This document shows positions 28,740-38,032 of a DNA stretch of 64,000 bases, one piece after another. Source of the stretch: Rachicladosporium sp. CCFEE 5018. Taxonomy: Eukaryota > Ascomycota > Dothideomycetes > Cladosporiales > Cladosporiaceae. A model generated the notes under the pieces. That model had not been told where the DNA came from. It was given only the letters and a program-made list of their open reading frames with translations, and did not search any database. The stretch covers positions 444,677-508,676 of the forward strand of contig KZ111148.1 of the NCBI GenBank assembly GCA_002077045.2. Reading direction: 5' to 3'. Position numbers and translations under genes: made by a program. Position 1 is the stretch's first letter; the number at the start of each line of letters is the position of its first letter.

Positions 28740-30479
28740 ATGAGCATAGCATCGCCGGCGCTTCTCCCTCGGGCGGCGCAGCCCTTGCGCATACTGGCCA
28801 CGAGCCGACCATCTAACCACCAGCCATACAATGATCGCCCGCGAGAATCTCCCCGGCATCGACAATTCTCATCACAACCCCGGCGCCGGCCCTCAGCATC
28901 GCCTCCATCATCACAATGCTGCCTCCGCAACAATCACAACCGGATACCCCAGCGCCGAACCTTCCATGCCTCCCCGTCAATACAAGCAACGAAGAACCCC
29001 TACGATGTCCTCGGCGTCCCCAAAACCGCCTCAGCAGGCGAGATCAAGAAAGCCTACTACGGCCTAGCCAAAAAATGGCATCCAGATACCAACAAAGAGC
29101 CTCAAGCAAAGGCAAAGTTCGGCGACGCTCAGGCCGCCTATGAAATACTCACCGACTCGAACAAGAAGGCAATGTATGATCAATACGGCGCCGCGGCTTT
29201 CGATCAAGGAGCCGGCGGACCTGACCCTCCAGGTGGGGGAAGCCCGTTCGGCGGCGGCGGAAGTCCATTCGGGGGGTTCGGGGGGTTTGGGGGGCAGACG
29301 AGAGCAGGGACTGGAGGAGGATTTGGAGCGGACATCAATTTCGAGGATCTATTCAACGCTTTTGGCGGGACTGGCGCGAGACGGGGCCGAGGCGGAGGGC
29401 CGTTTCAAGAGGAGACACTGGTAGGGGAGAATATCGAGGTGCAGACGAATATCTCGTTCATGGATGCTGCGAAGGGCGTGGAGAAGGAGATTGTCATCAC
29501 GCCGCTGGTCAAGTGCGGGACGTGTAAGGGCGATGGGCTGAAGAAGGGGACGAGTCGGAGTAAGTGTAAGAGCTGCGATGGTACGGGCACGAGGGTGCAT
29601 TTCATGCAGGGCGGCTTCCAGATGGGATCAACATGCTCTACATGTGGAGGACAGGGTGTGACGATTCCGCGGGGGAGCGAGTGTGGGACATGCAAAGGTA
29701 ACGGAGCCGTGAGGGAGCGACAGACAGTAAACGTGCAGATTCCCGGAGGCGTAGAAGACGGTATGCGACTACGAGTAATGGGCGAAGGCGACTACCCACC
29801 CACCGGCCAAGCCGCGAACCCGAATGCCCGCGCCAACAAAGGCGACCTCTACGTCTTCATCCGCGTCGCGCCCGACGCAAAATTCTCCCGCGCCGGCTCC
29901 GACGTCCTCTACACAGCTTCCATACCCCTCACCACCGCCGTTCTGGGCGGCGAAATCACCATCCCGACGCTCGACGGCGACGTCAAGGTCAAAGTCTCCA
30001 CTGGCACAGGCACCGGCGACAAGATCACCATGGCTGGCAAGGGTATGAAGAAGCTGAACGCCGGTCGGAAAGCGCAGAATGGCGATTTGAGGGTGGAGTT
30101 CAAGGTGCAGATGCCGAAGTATCTTTCCGTTAATCAGCGTACGATTATTGAGATGTTGGCTGATGAGATGGGGGATAAGAGTGCGAAGCGGGTGATGAAT
30201 CTGGGGCAGTTCAAGGAGCCTCCGACGCCGCCGGCTTCAAGTGGTGGGAGTGCGGCTGCGGCGTCGAGTACGGCGAGGGGGACGAGCAGCGGTGCAGCGC
30301 CTCCTGGCAGTGCGGAGGAAGAGAGGCATAAAAATGAGGGGTTCTTGAAGAATTTGTGGCATAATATCTCAGGGCAGCATGAGCAGACTGGTTCTGGGTC
30401 ATCCGGAAGCACACCGCCACCGCCATCACAGGAGAGCGAGGAGCCGCCGAAGAAGGCTTCGGGGTCAGGATCGGGATAG
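28740..30479 (+). CDS. mdj1: Mitochondrial DnaJ/Hsp40 chaperone, copy B
   Basis: Single exon, 579 residues. J domain with HPD, Gly/Phe linker and four CxxCxGxG zinc repeats are identical in layout to copy A. Differences cluster in the presequence (for example SVSPP to SASPP), one segment of the substrate-binding domain (DVEVKVGTG to DVKVKVSTG) and the Ser/Thr/Pro-rich tail. Confidence 0.95.
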   Translation: MSIASPALLPRAAQPLRILATSRPSNHQPYNDRPRESPRHRQFSSQPRRRPSASPPSSQCCLRNNHNRIPQRRTFHASPSIQATKNPYDVLGVPKTASAGEIKKAYYGLAKKWHPDTNKEPQAKAKFGDAQAAYEILTDSNKKAMYDQYGAAAFDQGAGGPDPPGGGSPFGGGGSPFGGFGGFGGQTRAGTGGGFGADINFEDLFNAFGGTGARRGRGGGPFQEETLVGENIEVQTNISFMDAAKGVEKEIVITPLVKCGTCKGDGLKKGTSRSKCKSCDGTGTRVHFMQGGFQMGSTCSTCGGQGVTIPRGSECGTCKGNGAVRERQTVNVQIPGGVEDGMRLRVMGEGDYPPTGQAANPNARANKGDLYVFIRVAPDAKFSRAGSDVLYTASIPLTTAVLGGEITIPTLDGDVKVKVSTGTGTGDKITMAGKGMKKLNAGRKAQNGDLRVEFKVQMPKYLSVNQRTIIEMLADEMGDKSAKRVMNLGQFKEPPTPPASSGGSAAAASSTARGTSSGAAPPGSAEEERHKNEGFLKNLWHNISGQHEQTGSGSSGSTPPPPSQESEEPPKKASGSGSG

Positions 30480-31840
30480 ATGGGATCATTCACCACTCAG
30501 GTCATGGAGCAATGCGATTCGTATTGGCGCTTCATTAGCGGTCACGCGTGGACGGACGGCCGCGCTGACCGATACACGGTCTTGTATGTATAGTATAGAT
30601 ACGGCTGATCTTGTGTATAGTATTGTCGCACTATATGTTCATGATACGTTCACCTAGTCTATGTCAAGCTTCTGGACTGCGAGAGCTCGTCTGGGTACCT
30701 CGCGCCTGGTCATGCGATGATGTGACCAGAGCGATATGCCGATAGATACACCACTGGTCATTCTGCTGTAGGCTTGGAACAGGCAAGTCGGACGCGATGA
30801 GTTGGAGTGTTCGCGGATTGTGGCTATATACTTTGCAGATGCTAACGCTTTTCTCGCAGGTATACTGTACTACACACGCAACTGACTCGTGTCTAGTATG
30901 CTGGCACTGATTCCCCATCCTCGCTCACGCCTTTGCCGAGGATACGGACTGCCAGACTTGTATCCAAACAACCACATTCCAGGGCGTTGATTGTATCGAT
31001 TGCTTAACGCATATCAACGTAGATCTGGGTTTTCAGATTGTTTGCGTTGTTTGAAACGACTCAAGTCCTCGGATCCTCGGCCATTCGGAGGCGGATCTCG
31101 AACGAGGCAAGAGGATTAACCTTTCTGACCACGACTTCCAGTCACCCTCCGCCTCATCGAGAACCTTCCCGATAGCTTTAGTGCTACGAGGTCTAGATCG
31201 TGCCGGATCTAGTGTTTTATTGAGGTCGACTCCTCCGAAAGGGCGCCAGGGCGTGATCTTAGTAGTCCTATAAACCACTGATCAGCGCAAGGTCAGGTGC
31301 CTCGTCTGCGTTATAACGCAACTGCCGCAGGCAAGCTTTCAACGCAATGTAGATCGACTGCGCTATGTTGTCTGCGTTGCTTGGATCCAAGTCTGTGGAT
31401 TTCCGCGAGGCGCCGTACCGTATTCCTGCCAACTCACCATGTATGTGGCTACACCGGCACGCTGGCCTGTACAGACAGAATGGAACGGCTCTGGACTCGA
31501 TACGAGCATGTAAGGTGCAGAAGGTGGTCTCTTGCGGGACAAGAATACATGCATCAGTACTGATCCAGACCCTCGCAGGAAGTGTTCCACCCTGTGACGA
31601 GGACGGGAAATCGTTGCGTCCTCAGCGAGTGATGCGCGCCATTGACAAGGAAGAAAACTTTATTGCGTTAGTTTGAAGACGCCTGCTGCAGTGTCTCTAT
31701 ATCTATGTCTCCTCTCCTTCTGCACGCGAGTGTCCTTTCTCTCCCCTTCTGCTGTCCATCTGATCTCAACGCACACTCAGTACTTACCTACGGACTGACG
31801 AGACCGCCTACACCTACTACATCGACCACCACAGGCCAAA
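30480..31840. other. Intergenic region MDJ1/collagen-like gene, copy B
   Basis: 1361 bp, longer than in copy A because of the insertion at 30953-31395. Otherwise alignable with copy A and without a recognised gene. Confidence 0.5.
30953..31395. mobile_element. MITE-like insertion with 20-bp terminal inverted repeats (copy B only)
   Basis: The left end CAGACTTGTATCCAAACAAC (30953-30972) and the reverse complement of the right end, CAGACTTGGATCCAAGCAAC (31376-31395), match at 18 of 20 positions. Copy A lacks the 443-bp segment: its sequence passes from the equivalent of cggactg-cagat directly to the gtaccgtgttcctgcc segment. An internal sequence near 31038-31075 resembles the right end, so the element may be nested or rearranged. 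No transposase frame and no convincing target-site duplication could be defined. Confidence 0.55.
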
Positions 31841-33274
31841 ATACTCTACTCAAGCAAGCTCTACTTGGCCCTCGGGCTCTGCAGCGCTCTCCACGCCAAA
31901 TCCGCCAGTGCCCGAGTGATCCCCAGACATACTGTCCCTTCCTCGGACGTGTTCATACCTCCCGTCGTGCAATCCGCATCCATCAGCTCGCCCAGCATCG
32001 AGAACAACCGCAACCTCCGCACTAACCACCCTGGCCTCGCGCACTCCCTGGTCTCCAATCCTACAGCCGTGCAGCTCTTCCCAACCCGCGTACATCCCCG
32101 CGGAGACCCGGAAAAGACCTTCCTCGGCGCTCCGCCCGCCATCTACAACCCCGAAGGCCCCCACGGCATCTTAACCGACTCCGGCAACGGCTTCGTGCTG
32201 CCCGAGGGGTGGCAGAAAGCCGACTGGCATGCGACGAAGAATCCCAAGCCGGTGTGGGTTATGAACGAGGCGAAGGCGAAGCCTGCTGTAAAGGGGAGGG
32301 ATGGCAAGTGGTATTATGAGGATGGGATGGAGGTTACGCGGCCGATTACCTGGGAGAGCGAAGTCGGGAAACTAGGTGATGCCGGGAAGCCAGGTGAGGC
32401 TGGGAAGCCAGGTGAGGCTGGGAAGCCAGGTGAGGCCGGGAAGCCAGGTGGTGTCGGGAGGCCAGGTGATGCCGGGAAGCTAGGTGATGCCGGGAAGCCA
32501 GGTGACGCCGGCAAGCCATCCGCCAACGGATTACCCCCTGGTGCCATACTGCCAGGTTACCAGCCTCAGCCCAACGCTTCACCACCACAACTACCAGCAA
32601 AGCCCGATTCCTTCTCCTCGTCCAACCCGAACCCCAACACCGACCACCCGTCAGTGCAGCAGTCGAAGCCCGAGTCGAAACCCGAGTCCTCGAATTCCCA
32701 CACTGGCATGATGGCCCTACTCAGCGATCTGGCAGACAACGGCTTCCACGCGCCTGGCATGCATGACCACAAGCCTGAGTCTAATCCCACAGAACCGTTT
32801 GGAAAGCCGGCACAGCCACACGCGAAGACAGACGCGGAAGCTCACCCAATCACTCACATGCTCGACGCGTGGGCGGAGGGTGCCAAGGCCGGTAATGAGG
32901 CTGCGGAGGCGGCTGGCGAAGACGAAGGCGAGGGTGTCCCAGGGCATGGTCCTGGTGGCGAGGCTGGGGAACGAGGCAAGGATGGCAAGGATGGCAAGGA
33001 CGGGAAGGAATCCGGTGAGGGGAGGATGGGAGATAGTGGTGCGGGTACTGGCGGGAAGGCCTCGGATTCTATGGGTGGGCAAGGCATGGGGAGCGGTGGG
33101 AACGGGATGACGGGGTTTGGTGGTACGAGTTTCGGTGGGTTCGGCGGAGAGGGTCCGTCGAGCGGCGGTGGGGGTGAAGGGCCGTCGAGTGGTGAGGGCG
33201 AGGGTTCGTCTAGCAGTAGTGGTGGGGACGGTTCTTCTGGTAGTGGTGATGGTGGTGGTGGTGGTGGAATTTAG
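31841..33274 (+). CDS. Collagen-like secreted protein, copy B (frame intact, start codon ATA)
   Basis: The frame aligned to the ATG of copy A begins with ATA at 31841 and is open to the stop at 33274 (about 477 codons). It encodes the signal-peptide core SSKLYLALGLCSALHA, a region with NNRNLRTNHPGLAH, WYYEDGMEVTRPITWE, a collagen-like GKPGEA tract (32366-32509), a Pro/Ser/Lys linker, MMALLSDLADNGFHAPG, an acidic helix and a Gly/Ser tail. No in-frame ATG lies between the upstream stop at 31796 and residue ~130, so initiation would need a non-AUG codon (TTG at 31865 is in frame), an unseen upstream exon, or the gene is dead. Function unknown. The collagen-like tract may form an extended, wall-associated rod. 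Confidence 0.6.
   Translation: MLYSSKLYLALGLCSALHAKSASARVIPRHTVPSSDVFIPPVVQSASISSPSIENNRNLRTNHPGLAHSLVSNPTAVQLFPTRVHPRGDPEKTFLGAPPAIYNPEGPHGILTDSGNGFVLPEGWQKADWHATKNPKPVWVMNEAKAKPAVKGRDGKWYYEDGMEVTRPITWESEVGKLGDAGKPGEAGKPGEAGKPGEAGKPGGVGRPGDAGKLGDAGKPGDAGKPSANGLPPGAILPGYQPQPNASPPQLPAKPDSFSSSNPNPNTDHPSVQQSKPESKPESSNSHTGMMALLSDLADNGFHAPGMHDHKPESNPTEPFGKPAQPHAKTDAEAHPITHMLDAWAEGAKAGNEAAEAAGEDEGEGVPGHGPGGEAGERGKDGKDGKDGKESGEGRMGDSGAGTGGKASDSMGGQGMGSGGNGMTGFGGTSFGGFGGEGPSSGGGGEGPSSGEGEGSSSSSGGDGSSGSGDGGGGGGI
32366..32509 (+). repeat. 18-bp collagen-like minisatellite, 8 units (copy B)
   Basis: Eight units: GKLGDA, three GKPGEA, GKPGGV, GRPGDA, GKLGDA, GKPGDA. Expanded relative to four units in copy A. 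All units keep the reading frame. Confidence 0.88.
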
Positions 33275-33748
33275 AATGTAAACTGGGAAGCTGGGGCTCG
33301 GGGTGCAAGGAGACGATTGTGAGTTTTGCGCCGCGTGGGATTGGACTTCAGCTACTAGGGATTGGACTGCTGTGGAGGCAGCGAATTGATGCATGATCGC
33401 AAACTGTTTTAGAGCCCGCATCTGGAGCGTTCGTTGAGGGCAGGTCAGCTACATGGAGCGGTATTTTCGTAAGTGGTGTGCAGATAAGCCTGCTTTGTTG
33501 GACGTCGTCAAGTCTCTGCATCTTCGCTCCACGTTTCTCCTCTCGAATGCTGCCGACGTCTGCTGCACCTCAATAAAGCTGACCATACTCTGGAACATGA
33601 CTGGACCCAATACCTGGGATCAGACGGGGAGGTCAAAGCCACACCATGGTGGGCCACGCCAAATTTTCTGGTTCCAAGATAAGTCAAAAGTTGCCGTCCC
33701 CGTCTTCGACGGCCACTCCGTTTCACGCTATTTCCAGTCTGAGGAATC
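33275..33748. other. Intergenic region between the two secreted-protein genes, copy B
   Basis: 474 bp, the same length as in copy A with substitutions. No element recognised. Confidence 0.5.
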
Positions 33749-36082
33749 ATGCTATCCTCACTCAAGCTATGCCTCGTCCTCGGACTCTGCGGCGCCTTAC
33801 ACACAGCTTTAGTAGCCGGCCTGGTAGTCCCCAAAGCAGCCAGCTCCTCGGACAGCTCCGAGCTAGACCTCCATTATAACTTGACATCCGGTGCCACGAT
33901 CGTCAGCACCCACAATGACCTCCGTGACAAGCACCTGGGCCACGATCGCCAGGATGCGGTCGAGATCCACCCAGCAAAACGCAGCTTCCTCGACCGCTTC
34001 TGGGCCACCACCTCCAACGTTCTGCCTAAGAGATGGCCCGGCGGCGGGAGGAATCTCAGACGGCCCACAAAGGCCGAGATGAAGTGGCCAGTTCGTGGCG
34101 ACAGCTTAGTCGTAGGCCCAAGTTGTAAGCGCGATGCCGCGCCTGAAACTGAGGGTGCCAGCGAAGCAAAGGCACTAAGCAAAAGACTTCCGCCGCTAGC
34201 TCCTGACTTTGACTTTGACGGCGATGGATTTCCAAATGGCGGTGACAATCTTCTCGGCGGCGGGGAGAAGCGCGACCTTGTGCCTGAGACTGAGGCTATT
34301 AGCGAAGCAAAGCCACTGAGCAAGAGACTTCCACCGCTAGCTCCTGACTTTGACTTTGACGGCGATGGATTTCCAAATGGCGGTGATTATCTTCTCGGCG
34401 GCGGGGAGAAGCGCGACGTTGCGGCCGCCGAGCTGGACACGAGCGAAGCAGAGGTGCTGGCTAAGAGAAACCCGCCACTGGCTCCAGACTTCGATTTCAA
34501 CTCTCTGCCTTATAAGGGCGGTCCTGGGTATCTTGTCGGCATCAGCAAGCGCGATACTGAAGTCAGCAGCCCCGGCGATCTCCTCGATGGCGAGGAGAAG
34601 CGCGATGTCGCTGCTACCGGCGACGGCGACAACAATGTCAATGTCAATGTGATCGTGCAGCAGGGAGGTGATCCATGTAATGGGCCCGAGTGCTCGGGGA
34701 AGCCATCCGTGGTGGTCTACACGTCTACTGCTGGAGCGAGTATGTCTGATCACACAGCCGCCGAGTCGCCCAAGAGCTTTGTCACCCTGACGATGTTCGT
34801 TACGGCTTCGAAGGAGACTACTCCTAGTCCTGCCAGCACGCCTGTGACATCGTCCAGTATGTCGAAGATCGTGAAAACTATCCTCAGTACCATCGAGCCG
34901 GAAAGTACCCCTTGTCCAGCGAGCACGACGTCCAGCAAAACGTCCCCGACGGTCGAAACGATCCCAAGTACCGTCGAGAAGGAGAGCAGCACCTCTTGCG
35001 CATCAATCACAACGTCAACCAAACCGTCCAAGATCGTGAAGACGATCCTCGACTCCACCACCTCGACCAGCTGCCCATCTTCCTCGGGAAGCACAGCAAT
35101 AGTCACCATGACAACCCTCCCAACACACATAACCACCGCTCCAGGCACAGTAATTGTCACAATGACCACCATACCCGTACCTTCCTCGCCATCCAAGACT
35201 GTCAAAACCATCATCACCACCCTGGAGCCCTCTACAACAACTTCCTGTACGTCCAAGACGTCCGCCAGCCTCGCGGCCCCCACCGGCGGCCACCCCTACC
35301 CTATGAAGATCTGCGAAGTGGACAACATCTTTGGCAAGCTTGGCTTGACGAAACCAAAGTGGACTCCTGATGATGGAAGCCCTGGTAACAAGTGCCCGTA
35401 TAAGGGGCCGAAACCTTGGAAGCCGGCGCACCACGGTTGGCGACGTCTGGCCCGGAGTGTCGCGAGTATTTTCCAGCGTGAGGACTCGATCGACAGCGCA
35501 ACAATGGAGGGAAGATCCGAGGATGCCGAGTCAGTGTCAGGCCATGGTGACAAGCTTGTCCATTCCGAGCCCGAACTCGTGGCAGACGAGCACAACCTCC
35601 CTCGCGATACCTTCGCTAAGCCTTCGCAATGCCCACCCGGCGCCAAGTACATTAAGCTGCACCCGCACTGTAAGACCAAGTCGAACTGCATAGACAATGC
35701 TACAGGCACCTGTCTTTACCCGAACGGAACGTCCGTCCACGTTCCTGATCCGAAGCACGTCCAGCCCCTGCCAGTCCAGAGCGCTAAACCAGTCTCCGCC
35801 TGTGCGGCGCCCGCCAGCGCGGAGCGGCAAGTCGTCACTCGCCAGGCTCTGCCTGACGTCCCTGTGGATTTGCGCTGCCCGCTTGGTGCTACAATCACGA
35901 TGATGAACATCAGATGTCGTCGATGTCCAAGCTTCCTGGGTCTGCCCAGATGTGTCTACGAAAACGGCACCGTCGTGGCCACGTTCGCGAGACAGCTTGA
36001 CTCGACCAAGCCAGCCCAGGCTATAGTTCGAGCCTCCTCGAATTCGGCGCCCAGCACTGCAGATCAGCACATCGATTGGTGA
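33749..36082 (+). CDS. Secreted repeat protein with Lys-Arg (Kex2-type) sites, copy B, shortened
   Basis: Single exon, 777 residues, 61 fewer than copy A. The signal peptide is identical. Three KR-bounded repeats keep the LPPLAPDF / NPPLAPDF core, while the spacers and the tail of each repeat vary (GGDNLLGGGEKR, GGDYLLGGGEKR). The Ser/Thr-rich region is rearranged around EPESTPCPASTTSSKTSPTV. Two C-terminal Cys modules remain (QCPPGAKY..., RCPLGATI...). A TGA at 36080 ends the protein before the third module, whose degenerate remnant follows at 36097-36201. As in copy A, no function can be assigned beyond a likely kexin-processed secreted precursor. Confidence 0.75.
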   Translation: MLSSLKLCLVLGLCGALHTALVAGLVVPKAASSSDSSELDLHYNLTSGATIVSTHNDLRDKHLGHDRQDAVEIHPAKRSFLDRFWATTSNVLPKRWPGGGRNLRRPTKAEMKWPVRGDSLVVGPSCKRDAAPETEGASEAKALSKRLPPLAPDFDFDGDGFPNGGDNLLGGGEKRDLVPETEAISEAKPLSKRLPPLAPDFDFDGDGFPNGGDYLLGGGEKRDVAAAELDTSEAEVLAKRNPPLAPDFDFNSLPYKGGPGYLVGISKRDTEVSSPGDLLDGEEKRDVAATGDGDNNVNVNVIVQQGGDPCNGPECSGKPSVVVYTSTAGASMSDHTAAESPKSFVTLTMFVTASKETTPSPASTPVTSSSMSKIVKTILSTIEPESTPCPASTTSSKTSPTVETIPSTVEKESSTSCASITTSTKPSKIVKTILDSTTSTSCPSSSGSTAIVTMTTLPTHITTAPGTVIVTMTTIPVPSSPSKTVKTIITTLEPSTTTSCTSKTSASLAAPTGGHPYPMKICEVDNIFGKLGLTKPKWTPDDGSPGNKCPYKGPKPWKPAHHGWRRLARSVASIFQREDSIDSATMEGRSEDAESVSGHGDKLVHSEPELVADEHNLPRDTFAKPSQCPPGAKYIKLHPHCKTKSNCIDNATGTCLYPNGTSVHVPDPKHVQPLPVQSAKPVSACAAPASAERQVVTRQALPDVPVDLRCPLGATITMMNIRCRRCPSFLGLPRCVYENGTVVATFARQLDSTKPAQAIVRASSNSAPSTADQHIDW

Positions 36083-36096
36083 TCTCTTGTCAGGGA

Positions 36097-36201
36097 TGCA
36101 TTCGCAATGTTTGTGAGAGGCCGCCACTGTTTGCCAAATGTTTCTTCCAGGATGGGACGCGTGCACCTTTAGATCTGAAGTCGGAAGACCTTCTCCAATA
36201 A
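36097..36201 (+). pseudogene. Remnant of third Cys module of the Kex2-repeat protein, copy B
   Basis: In a frame shifted from the upstream stop, this reads C-I-R-N-V-C-E-R-P-P-L-F-A-K-C-F-F-Q-D-G-T and then a stop. The Cys spacing and C-x-x-x-(N/D)G ending match the modules of the same gene (module 2 of copy B: CRRCPSFLGLPRCVYENGT). It suggests the ancestral protein had three modules and copy B lost the last. Confidence 0.45.
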
Positions 36202-36870
36202 CTGTGGCGGCGGGGGCCTTTGCGGAAGGGGCAATGTTGTGAGAGGGGACTAGCTGGGAGATCATGGTTGAGCGCATCAATATGGTGCAAAAGGGTGGTA
36301 GTGAAGAATTGTGAGTGAGGAAATTGGCAGCTTCAGATAGCTTGTATCGGTACACTAGGTATTGGGTCTTGCAAATTCTTGGTGAGAGTAATTCGCGGAC
36401 AGGCTGGACACCAGACCTTGTTGTCGCACACTCCCCGCTTTCGTTGTATGGGCGATGCCTCTGAGTATTCGGAAGGTAGCTTCAGCCAATTGATGATTAT
36501 GGCCATACATCTTCGTTCGTGCATCGGCTCGAGAATATTGTGGTCTCGTATATGGTCCGCGAAGAAAAGTTTCAACCGGTTGAAACCAGGTGATCACGCC
36601 TCTGCAAACGGCGCGGCGAATCCAGAAGCCTAGTCGGTGCGAATTCGAGCTGCCTTGAGACGTTTTGATTTTGACGTGCCCACAGCTATGCGGTGCGATC
36701 AATGAGTACCAGTGGAGACCATGCTTCCAGCAAGGTAGTTTTAGCAACTGCGATGACATCTCGAGGTGTGAATGGATTTCACTCGCTCAAGAGCGCGGAG
36801 AACAATACGGCTTCGATCGAGTGTTTGTGGCGGCCCAAGCATAGATTCCATCATCGCCCGGTCCAATCCC
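36202..36870. other. Intergenic region before MRPL4, copy B
   Basis: 669 bp, diverged from copy A, between convergent genes. Nothing recognised. Confidence 0.5.
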
Positions 36871-37709
36871 TTACGGCGCAGTCGGCTGCTGCCCACTCCC
36901 AGCACCAGGCTGATAAGAACCCAGCGCCTCCTGAAACGGCAGCTTCTCCGTCTTTACATCCTCCTGTCAAAGGTGTCAGCAAACCGCACCACATGCCCAC
37001 AACCTCGACTTCAACTCACCTCCTCCCCCCTGCCCGGAACAAACCCCCTCCCCCCACTCGGCGGAAACAAGTCCACCTCCGGGTCCTCCACCGCAGCAAC
37101 CCTAGCAGCCTCCCAAGCATACCACCTCTCCGTCAAAACATGCCTAACAGCCTTCTGCGTCAACCGAACCTCCTTCAACCGTCCCTCAGCCTCAAAACCG
37201 CCGTAGCCCGCTTTCACGCGCTCTCGCTCTTGCTCGTAAGTTTTGATCCTGTTGACTTCGAGCGAGGACACCCACCAAAGCCGCCATAAGTCGTCCCAGC
37301 TTTTGACGCGCAACTCTTGGACTGTCCAGCCACGGCCGTGGGCGTGCAGTTGTTCGGGCGTCATCAATGCATCTCTCGTAGTATTGAAAAAGCCGTAGAG
37401 GCCGTGATTAGGATCCACCTCGACTGTCGATCTGAGGGAGGGGTCGAGAACGGGGCGGGGCAGCTTGGCGAGGTCGACGGACAATTTGATGCGTTTATTG
37501 AGGCCGGAGCGTTTTATTGCTGACATGCCGCGGGTCGAGTTGTTCCATTTCTTCGTTGGCTTGGAGGATACCGGGGAGGTTGTGGAGAAGGGGGTGTTTT
37601 GGGCGAAGGCGGGGAGCAGGAAGGGCGGTGGGAGGGCGGTGGAGCGGTGAGGTGTGCTCTGCAGGAGCGAGCTGAAGATGCTGCGGTGCGTACAGTGTCT
37701 GGACGCCAT
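36871..37709 (-). CDS. mrpl4: Mitochondrial large-subunit ribosomal protein MRPL4 (uL29m/L47 family), copy B
   Basis: Exons complement(36871-36963, 37020-37709), 260 residues. The 56-nt intron is GTGAGT...GGTTTGCTGACACCTTTGACAG, phase 0. The C-terminal exon reads EDVKTEKLPFQEALGSYQPG, confirming the splice model by conservation. The start is the ATG shared with copy A (MASRHCTHRS). Confidence 0.92.
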
Positions 37710-38032
37710 GGTAGAGGTAGAACAGTATTGGCGCCTGCAATGATATGAGGTGTTGCAGGTATTGGCGAAGCGTGAAGTGAGCCGCAAAGCTCGGGAATGC
37801 TGTGATTTGTCGAGACCGACACCGCGCTAGTGAACTGGCGTTGGAAGAACTACTAGTAGTCGAAGTAGTTACGACAACGCGAAAGCCTTCATCATCGAAC
37901 AGCATGTCCGTAACGACGAATGTCCAGCAATTACGATGCTTAGGAGGTGCATATCACCTCATGGAAGTCTCGTGTTGCTCGGCGACACCATGAAACTTAA
38001 TTGTACATCCTCTACTCATACACCCCCTATTC
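37710..38032. other. Intergenic region MRPL4/NUR1, copy B
   Basis: 323 bp, the same length as copy A and very similar. No gene seen. Confidence 0.5.

Noticed and set aside
32366..32509. CRISPR-like direct repeats
   Set aside because: Contiguous 18-bp units without spacers, coding in frame for a collagen-like protein, in a eukaryotic genome.
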